Shown here: piece after piece, positions 8,672 to 16,272 of the stretch
Position numbering within the stretch: position 1 is the stretch's first letter
Layout: the number at the start of each line of letters is the position of its first letter
Translations under genes and position numbers: made by a program
Origin: Rossellomorea pakistanensis
GTDB lineage: Bacteria > Bacillota > Bacilli > Bacillales > Bacillaceae_B
Reading direction: 5' to 3'
Length of the DNA: 64,000 bases
Assembly (NCBI RefSeq): GCF_016908495.1
Contig: NZ_JAFBDZ010000004.1
Coordinates: forward strand, 310,001-374,000
The notes under the pieces: model-generated
What the model saw: the letters and a program-made list of their open reading frames with translations, nothing else
What the model was told of the DNA's origin: nothing
Database searches by the model: none

Positions 8672-10144
8672 TTAGCCAGTAGGCTTCTTTTTAGTCGATT
8701 CTTTCTCCATCTCTTTGATGTTTTCTTCCCAGAAATCAGCCCCGCGGATCCCTAGTTTGATAGGGTTAAAAACAGGGTCTAGACCTGCTTTTTTCTGCAT
8801 TTCATAATCCTTTAATACTTTCAAAGTTGGTTTTGTCAGAAGTAATACCGCTATTAAATTGAGCCATGCCATACTGCCAATCCCTAAATCACCTAAAGCC
8901 CATAAAAACGAGGCTGATTCGACACTGCCAATGAACACCATCGCTAAAAAGGCAAGCTTCAGAACTGTTTTCAACCATTGCATTTTTAGTTTTTTATCCA
9001 GATAGACAAGGGTGGTTTCGGCAATATAGTAATAGGCTAACAAGGTGGTAAAGGCAAAGAAGAAGATGGCTAAGGAAACAAATAAGGAACCGAAGCCTGG
9101 TAAAAAGGTCTCTACGGCTTCCTGGGTATAGATCGGTCCAGCTTCTATATCCCCCATTGTTTCCACGATGGGCTCCTTTCCTTCTGGCGTAACGCTATAC
9201 ATACCTGTGACAAGGATCATGAGGGCCGTTGCCGTACAGACAACAATCGTATCGATATATACAGAAAAGGCTTGTACTAATCCTTGCTTGGCAGGATGAG
9301 AAACGTCAGCTGCTGCCGAGCTATATGTACCTTCCCCAACACCGGCAACATTGGAAAAAACGGCTCTCTTTACTCCCCAAGCAATCGCTGCACCAACAAT
9401 CCCTCCAAAGACTTGATTGGTTCCGAATGCACTTGAGAAGATAAGTGCGAACATGTCAGGAACTTCGGAAATATTCGCGGATAACACGAGGAAGGTGACG
9501 ATTACATATCCAATCGCCATAAACGGGACAACCATTTGGGTGACAGTGGCAATCCTTTTTACTCCCCCGAAAATGATCGCTGCAAGCAAAAGTACTAATA
9601 TGATGCCGGTGATGTTCGTATTTAAGCCGGATGTATTCTCAAATCCAACGGCAATACTGCTTGATTGGATCCCTGGTAATAAGATTCCATAAGAGAGTGT
9701 GACGACCAATGCGACAATTACAGCGAACCACTTGATCTTCAATCCTTTTTCAATAAAGTAAGGGGTTCCGCCTCGGAATTCATTATTTACTTTGCTTTTA
9801 TATACTTGGGCAAGAGTGGATTCGATAAAGGAGCTGGCTCCACCTAATAACGCCATCACCCACATCCAGAAAACCGCCCCAGGTCCTCCGAAAGCAATAG
9901 CTGTAGCTACTCCGGCAATATTTCCGATTCCGACACGCCCAGATAGAGCGATACAAAAAGCCTGGAAAGAGGATATTCCTGTTTCTGAACTCTTGCCTTC
10001 GAATAATAATTTGATCATTTCTTTAAAATACCTTATTTGAACAAATCGTGTGGCAAATGAGAAAAACAGCCCTGCACCAAGGGCAAAGATGACCAATCCG
10101 ATACTCCATACCTGCCCAACTAACCATTCTACTATTTTCTCCAT
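8672..10144 (-). CDS. AGCS family sodium:amino-acid (alanine/glycine type) symporter
   Basis: A 490-residue integral membrane transporter of the alanine/glycine:cation symporter family, with about 10-11 hydrophobic spans. Signature stretches include GRVGIGNIAGVATAIAFGGP near residue 70-89 and VGEGTYSSAAADVSHPAKQG near 265-285. Family members carry small neutral amino acids with Na+ or H+. Its place between prolidases and hydroxyproline enzymes suggests proline, hydroxyproline or glycine as cargo, as an inference. It is a separate transcription unit: a terminator (10345-10390) lies upstream and its own 295-base leader region holds a perfect cre site. A weak 15-base CodY-like box with three mismatches overlaps 10172-10186. 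The ATG follows GGGGGA. Confidence 0.92.
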   Translation of the reverse strand: MEKIVEWLVGQVWSIGLVIFALGAGLFFSFATRFVQIRYFKEMIKLLFEGKSSETGISSFQAFCIALSGRVGIGNIAGVATAIAFGGPGAVFWMWVMALLGGASSFIESTLAQVYKSKVNNEFRGGTPYFIEKGLKIKWFAVIVALVVTLSYGILLPGIQSSSIAVGFENTSGLNTNITGIILVLLLAAIIFGGVKRIATVTQMVVPFMAIGYVIVTFLVLSANISEVPDMFALIFSSAFGTNQVFGGIVGAAIAWGVKRAVFSNVAGVGEGTYSSAAADVSHPAKQGLVQAFSVYIDTIVVCTATALMILVTGMYSVTPEGKEPIVETMGDIEAGPIYTQEAVETFLPGFGSLFVSLAIFFFAFTTLLAYYYIAETTLVYLDKKLKMQWLKTVLKLAFLAMVFIGSVESASFLWALGDLGIGSMAWLNLIAVLLLTKPTLKVLKDYEMQKKAGLDPVFNPIKLGIRGADFWEENIKEMEKESTKKKPTG

Positions 10145-10231
10145 CCAATCCCCCTTAATCGAATGCTTGGTATTTCCCAGAAAATTAAGAATTCTTTAAA
10201 CGTCTTTTATGACTAAATCTCACAACACTAT

Positions 10232-10245
10232 TGAAAGCGTTATCA
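10232..10245. promoter_or_regulatory. Catabolite-responsive element (cre), CcpA site
   Basis: TGAAAGCGTTATCA fits the Bacillus cre consensus TGWAANCGNTNWCA at every position. It lies 88 bases upstream of the symporter start, in or just above the expected promoter, where CcpA would normally repress. The remainder of the gap 10145-10439 is AT-rich and non-coding. Confidence 0.75.
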
Positions 10246-10344
10246 TTTTTCATTACTTGTTGAAACTATAAGAAGAAAATTTCCTTTCCGTTACAACCAC
10301 TTACAAACTATTCCTATAAAATAATGACTATTAAACTCTTAGTC

Positions 10345-10390
10345 TTTCTAATTAAAACGGTCAGCTCCATAATCCATCAGAGCTGACCGT
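10345..10390 (-). terminator. Terminator of the hydroxyproline operon
   Basis: ACGGTCAGCTC and GAGCTGACCGT make a perfect 11-bp stem with a 12-base loop at 10357-10390. On the minus strand it is followed by UUUUAAUU. It lies about 50 bases after the aldehyde dehydrogenase stop and separates the catabolic operon from the symporter. Confidence 0.8.
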
Positions 10391-10439
10391 AAGCTCTTAT
10401 TCTAGTAAACATTTTCCTTTGCCAAGGTTATCCTTACCT

Positions 10440-11924
10440 CTATTTTAAATTCACCCAAACACTCTTTACTTCCGTATAATTGTCGAGTGCATAAGAGCCC
10501 ATCTCTCGTCCGATCCCTGACTGTTTGTATCCGCCGAACGGAGCGGCGGCGTCTTCTAGGTTGTAATCGTTAATCCAGACAGTACCTGCTTTTAGGCTGT
10601 TTGCCACATTATGGCCTGTTTTTATATTTTCTGTCCAAACACCGGCTGCGAGTCCAAATGGCGTGTTGTTTGCTCTTTCAATGACTTCTTCCACCGTATC
10701 GAATGGGAGGACTGCGACGACTGGGCCAAAGATCTCCTCATTCGCAATGATCATCTCATCTGTCACATCTGCGAAAATCGTTGGCTGCACGAAGTAGCCT
10801 TTTTCGAACGCTTTTTCTCCTCCAGCTGCCACTCTTGCTCCTTCTGCTTTTCCTTTTTCGATATACCCTAGCACGCGCTCCTGTTGCTTCTTAGAAACAA
10901 GTGGACCCATTTCTGTTTCTTTGTCCATCCCGGCACCAAGCTTTACGTTGTTGGCGAGCTTTGACAGTTCTTCAACGACTTGATCATAGTGGGATCGATG
11001 AACGAACACCCGAGAGCCGGCACTACAGTTTTGGCCATGATTGTACATAATTCCATTAAAAGCACCTGTGATCGCTTCTGATAGATCGGCATCCTCCAAA
11101 ATAATGTTCGGTGACTTTCCGCCAAGCTCTAATGTTACATGTTTAATCGTTTCCGCTGCTTGGCGCATAATGTATTTCCCTGTTACGGTTGAACCAGTAA
11201 ACGCCACTTTTTCGATATCTTTATGGTTCACAATCGCAGCCCCTGCTGTTTGACCGAATCCAGGGACAAAGTTTACCACACCGTCAGGGAAGCCCGCTTC
11301 TTTAAATAGCTGAGCGGTATATAATAGAGATAATGGCGTTTGCTCGGCAGGTTTTAAGACGATTGTACAGCCTGTCGCAAGGGCAGCACCCATTTTCCAT
11401 GCAGACATGACTAACGGATAGTTCCAAGGAATAATTTGTCCGACAACACCAATCGGTTCATGTCGTGTATAGTTTAAATAGTCTTTTGAAATCGGGGTTG
11501 TCTGACCGAGAATTTTCGTTGCCCAACCTGCATAATAGCGGTAATGCTCCACTGTTGCCGGAATATCATCCTCCAGCGCGACCTGATACGGCTTTCCGTT
11601 ATCCAGCGCTTCTAGTTGGGCTAGTTCCTCTTTGTTTTCATCGATTAAATCGGCAAGCTTGTAGATTAAGTGCGCTCTTTCTGCGGCACTAAGCTCTGGC
11701 CATGCGCCCTTTTCAAATGCCCGGCGAGCGGCTTTCACAGCTAAGTCGATATCCTCTTCCTCCGCTTCACTAACGAGAGCAAGCACTTCCTCTGTAGCCG
11801 GATTTATCGTTTCAAATGTTTTTCCGTTAACAGAAGGAACAAATTTCCCATCAATAAAAAGCTCGACCTTGTCTTCTAAAAATTTCTTCACCTTTGGTTT
11901 TAATTCCGCTTGTGCTGTTAACAT
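10440..11924 (-). CDS. Aldehyde dehydrogenase, probable 2-oxoglutarate semialdehyde dehydrogenase
   Basis: A 494-residue NAD(P)-dependent aldehyde dehydrogenase. Visible family features are the IPWNYPL stretch (about residue 166), the cofactor motif FTGSTVTGK (about 243), the general base Glu in LELGGKSPN (about 267) and the nucleophile Cys in GQNCSAGSR (about 300). In the hydroxyproline pathway this step oxidises 2-oxoglutarate semialdehyde to 2-oxoglutarate. It is the last gene of the sigma-54-driven operon, which is why I favour that role. The sequence alone fits a general betaine/phenylacetaldehyde-type enzyme equally well. The ATG follows AGGAGG by eight bases. Confidence 0.85.
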   Translation of the reverse strand: MLTAQAELKPKVKKFLEDKVELFIDGKFVPSVNGKTFETINPATEEVLALVSEAEEEDIDLAVKAARRAFEKGAWPELSAAERAHLIYKLADLIDENKEELAQLEALDNGKPYQVALEDDIPATVEHYRYYAGWATKILGQTTPISKDYLNYTRHEPIGVVGQIIPWNYPLVMSAWKMGAALATGCTIVLKPAEQTPLSLLYTAQLFKEAGFPDGVVNFVPGFGQTAGAAIVNHKDIEKVAFTGSTVTGKYIMRQAAETIKHVTLELGGKSPNIILEDADLSEAITGAFNGIMYNHGQNCSAGSRVFVHRSHYDQVVEELSKLANNVKLGAGMDKETEMGPLVSKKQQERVLGYIEKGKAEGARVAAGGEKAFEKGYFVQPTIFADVTDEMIIANEEIFGPVVAVLPFDTVEEVIERANNTPFGLAAGVWTENIKTGHNVANSLKAGTVWINDYNLEDAAAPFGGYKQSGIGREMGSYALDNYTEVKSVWVNLK

Positions 11925-11966
11925 TAGCCATTCCTCCTTTATTTTTATCCTTGTCCTCGAATCTGA

Positions 11967-12863
11967 TTATGCATGTGAAACAGCAGATAAATTAGATAAG
12001 ATATCTTTTAGCGTTTGATCTTCCTCAGGAGTGAGCCCTAAGCGCGGATACCGGGAAGGTCCCCCTGCCTGTCCATTCAGCTCCATTGCCCGCTTCACAA
12101 TTTGCACGTATTTCCCTGATCCTTCAAGGAAAGTACAAAGTGGAAGGATACGATCATTAATGGCCCAAGCTTCTTCTAGCTCCCCTTTTTGGAAATGTTG
12201 GAACATGTCGGTTACGAGCTTTGGTACGATGTTTCCTGCAACGGAAATCCAGCCTGTCGCTCCAACAAGGTAAGACTCCATCACCAATTCCTCTGCCCCG
12301 CAGAAAATTTCGATATCCCCTTTGCCTTGTCTAGCTAGGTCTCTTACTTTACGGATATCTCCGCTTGATTCTTTAATATGCGTCACTCTCTCACACTCTT
12401 TTCCGATTTTCAGCATCAATTCTGTGCTCATATCGACTCCAGAGGTAAAAGGATTGTTGTACAGCATAATCGGCAGATTGACGGCATCAGATACCTCTTT
12501 AAAATGGAAGTAAATTTCTTCCTCTTTCGGCTTGCAGTAATATGAGTTAATGATTAAGGCTGCATCGGCTCCAAAAGCTTCGGCTTGCTTCGTGTATTCA
12601 ATCGTTTCTTTCGTTGTTTCTGCAGCGGTCCCAACAATAACAGGTAGACGCCCATTTACTTCCTTTAAAACCGTTTCAACCATTTGGAATTTTTCTTCTT
12701 TTGATAAACTGACAAACTCTCCTGTGCTTCCATTGATGACAATCCCTGCTACCCCTTGGTCTACAAAATAGTTCACATTGTTTTTTACTCCAGCCCAGTC
12801 GATCTTTTGCTCCTCTGTCATGGGTGTAATTAATACTGGGTAAGCTCCTCTAATTGCTGTCAT
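11967..12863 (-). CDS. DHDPS/NAL family lyase, probable 1-pyrroline-4-hydroxy-2-carboxylate deaminase
   Basis: A 298-residue class I Schiff-base lyase/deaminase of the dihydrodipicolinate synthase family. It shows the GSTGEFVSLS loop (residues 45-54), the catalytic Tyr in YNNPF (about 135) and the Schiff-base Lys in HIKESSGD (about 163). The family converts several 2-oxo acid derivatives. In hydroxyproline clusters this member deaminates 1-pyrroline-4-hydroxy-2-carboxylate to 2-oxoglutarate semialdehyde, the substrate of the dehydrogenase encoded 42 bases downstream. Assignment to that reaction rests on context. An AAGGAGGA site precedes the ATG. Confidence 0.82.
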   Translation of the reverse strand: MTAIRGAYPVLITPMTEEQKIDWAGVKNNVNYFVDQGVAGIVINGSTGEFVSLSKEEKFQMVETVLKEVNGRLPVIVGTAAETTKETIEYTKQAEAFGADAALIINSYYCKPKEEEIYFHFKEVSDAVNLPIMLYNNPFTSGVDMSTELMLKIGKECERVTHIKESSGDIRKVRDLARQGKGDIEIFCGAEELVMESYLVGATGWISVAGNIVPKLVTDMFQHFQKGELEEAWAINDRILPLCTFLEGSGKYVQIVKRAMELNGQAGGPSRYPRLGLTPEEDQTLKDILSNLSAVSHA

Positions 12864-12903
12864 TATTCGTTCCTCCTTAATATTTTTTATTTATCAAAAG
12901 TCA

Positions 12904-12922
12904 CACAATCTAGTAAATTGTG
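12904..12922. repeat. Palindrome inside the hydroxyproline operon
   Basis: CACAAT-N7-ATTGTG is a 6-bp inverted repeat in the 75-base gap between the racemase-like gene and the deaminase gene. It could be an operator for an internal promoter or an mRNA stem. No function is shown by sequence alone. Confidence 0.35.
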
Positions 12923-12938
12923 ATAACGTTTTTTGAAA

Positions 12939-13892
12939 TTATTTTAATAAGAATCCAGCAGCTAATGGATCAGTCGGATCCAGCAAAAAGTTCTGAATTC
13001 CTGTAATGAAACCACGGCTTTTCAACCTATACTGATATCCGCTCTCTGTCAGTTTGGCTACTTGAACTTCTAATTTACTATTAAAAATGCTTTCATTTAT
13101 CAAGGAGTGTTCGATACTCCATCGATTTTTAGAAAGTAAGTCGGTATAGCAAGCCATCGTTGGGCCGAAGCCTGGTGACCGCAAAATAGCTTGATCCCTC
13201 AGGAATGTGATCGTTTTGATTCTGCCGTCTTCTAGACGAGAGTCATCTAAGAGAATCGCTCCCTTCACATACGTATTCTGACCAAGCGCTTCCGACACTG
13301 TTTTTCCCCATTTTCGTAAAGGTGTGAGTTCTTCTACCTGAATCTCAGTAGAAAGATCCCGTTTATGAAATACAGCGTATAAAGCATCCGCTTGGATGAG
13401 TGAATAGGATGTATTCAAATTCGGGTGTGCTAGTGGAAGATTCGTTTCGATTACTTGACATGGTTCACTTTCTAACACGACAGAATCGACTTCTTCCTTT
13501 TCCATCATCGCTGTAACCATGATTTCCCCACTGACGGTTTCGATTTTGTATTTGTTGGATGGTCTAGGACGCAGCTGGCCACATTCTAGTAAAGCGGTGA
13601 TGACAGCCACAATACCACCGTAGTGAAATCGAACCGTGCCTTCGTGATTAAAAAATAACACCGCAACATCTGCTTCCCGGCTAATGGGGGGAACAACCAG
13701 GCAGCCAGTTAAGCCAGCGAATCCACGGGGTTCGTTCAATAATAATGGGATTTCTTCTGCGAATACTCGCGGAAACTGTTCATATAACTCTTCTAAGCTC
13801 TGATAATGGATGAAGGGGGCATCTTTTATTATTCTGAACGCCTCACCAGCTACGTGTACATCTGTCGTTGAGTAGACTTTATGAATCTTCAT
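12939..13892 (-). CDS. Proline racemase family protein lacking both catalytic cysteines
   Basis: A 317-residue member of the proline racemase/hydroxyproline epimerase fold with the NEPRGFAG motif at residues 53-60. Both acid/base positions are changed. The first, Cys in MCGH of true enzymes, is Tyr91 in HYGG. The second, Cys in SPCGTG, is Gly241 in SPGFGP. It therefore cannot work by the two-thiol mechanism and also lacks the Cys/Thr pair of 3-hydroxyproline dehydratases. The gene overlaps its active paralog by four bases (ATGA), so the two are translationally coupled and probably made in equal amounts. It may be a partner subunit, a binding protein or an enzyme with new chemistry. Confidence 0.8.
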   Translation of the reverse strand: MKIHKVYSTTDVHVAGEAFRIIKDAPFIHYQSLEELYEQFPRVFAEEIPLLLNEPRGFAGLTGCLVVPPISREADVAVLFFNHEGTVRFHYGGIVAVITALLECGQLRPRPSNKYKIETVSGEIMVTAMMEKEEVDSVVLESEPCQVIETNLPLAHPNLNTSYSLIQADALYAVFHKRDLSTEIQVEELTPLRKWGKTVSEALGQNTYVKGAILLDDSRLEDGRIKTITFLRDQAILRSPGFGPTMACYTDLLSKNRWSIEHSLINESIFNSKLEVQVAKLTESGYQYRLKSRGFITGIQNFLLDPTDPLAAGFLLK

Positions 13893-14926
13893 TTCACTTC
13901 CTCCGTTTCATGCTCCATCGGGGGAATCAGAAGAAACCCTTCTTTTAATGGATCTTTCTCATGGTAGAAAAACCTGTGCATCCCCATCAGCCAGGCAGAT
14001 CCCGTAATCTTTGTCACTACAGCCTGCACGCCTTCTACATCCGTTGTTTCTAGCACACGCCCTCGAAATAGCGAACCGACAATGCTTTCATGAACAAATT
14101 CTTCCCCCATGGAGATTTCTTTCTTAGCATATAGGACAGCCAATTTTGCCGAGGTTCCCGTTCCACATGGCGAACGATCAATCCCACCCGGGGGAACAAC
14201 GACAGTATTTTTTACATCTGCTTCTTCATGGCTGGGTTCGGTATAAAATTCAACATGAGTTAACCCGCGGATGAAGGGATATTGCGGGTGAACAATTTCT
14301 TCGACTTGATTGATGCGATTTCGTATGTCGATCGCTTTTTCGATTATGTAAGATGCATTTTCTGGAATTAAATCCAAGCCAACCGATTTAGCGTCAATAA
14401 TGGCGTAAAAGTTCCCACCATAGGCAATATCAGCATCGACATGTCCAATTTCTTCGACATCCACGGAAACACTTTTCAATAAAAACGCAGGGACATTGCA
14501 AAAAGATACTGCCTTTGCTTTTCCGTCTTTCACAGAAATATCCACTTCCACGAGTCCGGCTGGTGTATCCAGCTTTAATGAAGTAACAGGCTCCTCAATA
14601 GGGATCAGCCCTGATTCAACTAAAGCCGTACACACCCCAATCGTGTCATGGCCGCACATAGGCAAATAACCGCCCGTTTCGATATAAATAACGCCAATGT
14701 CTGCTTCTGGATGGCAGGGATCGGTTAGCAAAGCACCAGACATGACATCATGGCCCCTCGGTTCATTCATTAAGAGTTTACGAATCCAGTCATACTCCTT
14801 TTTCATATGGAGCATTTTATCTGACATCGTTTTTCCCTCTAATTTCGGAAGACCACTAATTAACGTCCTCGTTGGATTCCCACCTGTATGCGTATCAATC
14901 GTTGTAAACACTCTATGTGCCCTCAT
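13889..14926 (-). CDS. 4-hydroxyproline 2-epimerase (proline racemase family)
   Basis: A 345-residue cytoplasmic epimerase that would convert trans-4-hydroxy-L-proline to cis-4-hydroxy-D-proline. Both catalytic cysteines are present: Cys91 in PMCGHDTIG and Cys254 in DRSPCGTGTSA. The substrate-binding NEPRGHD motif is at 54-60. The start overlaps the stop of the FAD dehydrogenase gene as ATGA, and its own stop overlaps the start of the Cys-less paralog the same way. Position beside dehydrogenase, deaminase and aldehyde dehydrogenase genes argues for hydroxyproline rather than proline as substrate. I am confident of an active racemase/epimerase and moderately so of the substrate. Confidence 0.88.
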   Translation of the reverse strand: MRAHRVFTTIDTHTGGNPTRTLISGLPKLEGKTMSDKMLHMKKEYDWIRKLLMNEPRGHDVMSGALLTDPCHPEADIGVIYIETGGYLPMCGHDTIGVCTALVESGLIPIEEPVTSLKLDTPAGLVEVDISVKDGKAKAVSFCNVPAFLLKSVSVDVEEIGHVDADIAYGGNFYAIIDAKSVGLDLIPENASYIIEKAIDIRNRINQVEEIVHPQYPFIRGLTHVEFYTEPSHEEADVKNTVVVPPGGIDRSPCGTGTSAKLAVLYAKKEISMGEEFVHESIVGSLFRGRVLETTDVEGVQAVVTKITGSAWLMGMHRFFYHEKDPLKEGFLLIPPMEHETEEVK

Positions 14927-16098
14927 CTGCTCAACACCCTTCCTTTAAAACGGTTAAAGCTAAGCGGTTCTATCGGGATAGACGTTTCTTTCTCATTAAT
15001 CAGTTCTTCCACAATTTTACCGGTAATAGCGGCAAGACTAATACCGTCACCTTCATGCCCCGCTGCAATATAATAATTTGGAATTTCATCTACCCGAGAA
15101 ACAATTGGCAAATGGTCTTCTGTCCAAGGACGCAAGCCTGCATACGAACGAATCACCATCATATCCGCCATTTTTGGATAAAAGCGGATGGCCCGGTTCG
15201 CGATACATTTGATGATTTCATTGTTCACCTTCGTATTGAAGCCAACGAATTCCCTGCTGCTTCCGATCAAAAAGTTTTGACTTTCCGTTGGTTCAAAAAC
15301 AAGAGCGACTCCATATTTTTCAGTCAACGGATCAACATGACGCTCCCCACCGAATTTAGAAATAAGGTAACCAAACTCCATGACTTTACGAGAGCCTACA
15401 TGCTGCTGTCTTGAGGCAACGATGATATGTCCTTTTCTTGGTTCAATGGGTATTGAGAGATCCAGCATTTCTCCTATTCGTGGTGCCCATACTCCAGCCG
15501 CATTGACGACATGATCCGCGGTCATAACTCCTTTTGAGGTGTCCACTATAAATGATCCGCTTTCATCTTTTCTTATTGCTTTAACTTCAGTATGCTTCAA
15601 CGCTTTAGCTCCTTGCTTTTTGGCATCCTCAAGAAGGGAAAACGCTAGCAGGTAAGGATTCACAGTGGAATCAGTGGCACATTCTAAACCACCTAAGAGG
15701 TCATCTGCAAAAAAGGGAGACTCCTGCTTTATATCCTGGCGATCCAGCATTCGGAATGGCAATCCTGCCGCTTTTTGACGATCTACCCATTTCTTTGCTG
15801 CATCCATTTCCTCGTCTGTCTCGCAAACTAGAATGCTCCCTGGAGCTCGGTATTCAAAAGAGTGCTCCAAATTTCTGCTTAATTCATCTACTAAATTTTG
15901 ACTAAGTAACGACATCTGACTATCAAAGCCAGGATCTTTATCAATGGCCAATATATTTCCATCACATCGCGAAGACGTACCACTGACAAATTCCCCTTTT
16001 TCAATAATCGTTACGTCCCTCCCATATTTAGAAGCATAATAGGCAATCGAACAGCCAATAATCCCCCCACCAATGACTAAAACGTCACAGTGTTTCAC
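14923..16098 (-). CDS. FAD-dependent D-amino-acid dehydrogenase subunit, D-hydroxyproline dehydrogenase type
   Basis: A 391-residue DAO-family flavoprotein. The Rossmann motif VIGGGIIGCSIAYYAS is at the N-terminus and the GLRPWTEDHLPIV/GHEGDGISLA region lies near the C-terminus. It would oxidise cis-4-hydroxy-D-proline to 1-pyrroline-4-hydroxy-2-carboxylate, together with the HcnA/HcnB-like and BFD-like subunits in the divergent operon. I place the start at the GTG at 16098, eight bases after GGGAGG. The longer frame reaching 16170 would run back through the sigma-54 promoter at 16141-16158. It is the first gene of the five-gene minus-strand operon. Confidence 0.85.
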   Translation of the reverse strand: MKHCDVLVIGGGIIGCSIAYYASKYGRDVTIIEKGEFVSGTSSRCDGNILAIDKDPGFDSQMSLLSQNLVDELSRNLEHSFEYRAPGSILVCETDEEMDAAKKWVDRQKAAGLPFRMLDRQDIKQESPFFADDLLGGLECATDSTVNPYLLAFSLLEDAKKQGAKALKHTEVKAIRKDESGSFIVDTSKGVMTADHVVNAAGVWAPRIGEMLDLSIPIEPRKGHIIVASRQQHVGSRKVMEFGYLISKFGGERHVDPLTEKYGVALVFEPTESQNFLIGSSREFVGFNTKVNNEIIKCIANRAIRFYPKMADMMVIRSYAGLRPWTEDHLPIVSRVDEIPNYYIAAGHEGDGISLAAITGKIVEELINEKETSIPIEPLSFNRFKGRVLSR

Positions 16099-16140
16099 AT
16101 AGTATTCCTCCCTCTGATGAAATCGCTTCATTTTTACTAA

Positions 16141-16158
16141 TGCAATTACTGTGCCAAA
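16141..16158 (-). promoter_or_regulatory. Sigma-54 promoter of the catabolic operon
   Basis: On the minus strand TTTGGCACAGTAATTGCA gives a near-consensus -24 element (TGGCAC) and -12 element (TTGCA) with the required GG-N10-GC spacing. Transcription would start near 16130, leaving about 30 bases of leader before the GTG start at 16098. It lies next to the gene for a sigma-54 activator. Confidence 0.85.
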
Positions 16159-16207
16159 ACAAAATGTCATCTGATTCGAATTGTTTATTTTAATATTTCA
16201 AATATTT

Positions 16208-16223
16208 TATACACTCATGTATA
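16208..16223. promoter_or_regulatory. Candidate upstream activator site (palindrome)
   Basis: TATACA-CTCA-TGTATA is a perfect 6-bp inverted repeat about 50 bases above the -24 element, in the 170-base divergent region. A second one, AATATT-TCA-AATATT, lies at 16192-16206. Either could bind the C-terminal helix-turn-helix of the adjacent sigma-54 activator. This is inferred from position and symmetry. Confidence 0.45.
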
Positions 16224-16272
16224 ATTATTTTTACAGTGTTCATCATTTTTTACACGCTAGGAGGATTTGATT

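Noticed and set aside
10165..10178. GG-N10-GC string on the minus strand before the AGCS symporter, a possible third sigma-54 promoter
   Set aside because: The -12 side reads AAGCA rather than TTGCA, the -24 side lacks GCAC, and the start site would fall almost on the RBS.
12917..12932. cre-like TGATAACGTTTTTT in the hydroxyproline operon
   Set aside because: It misses the consensus at three defined positions including the final CA.
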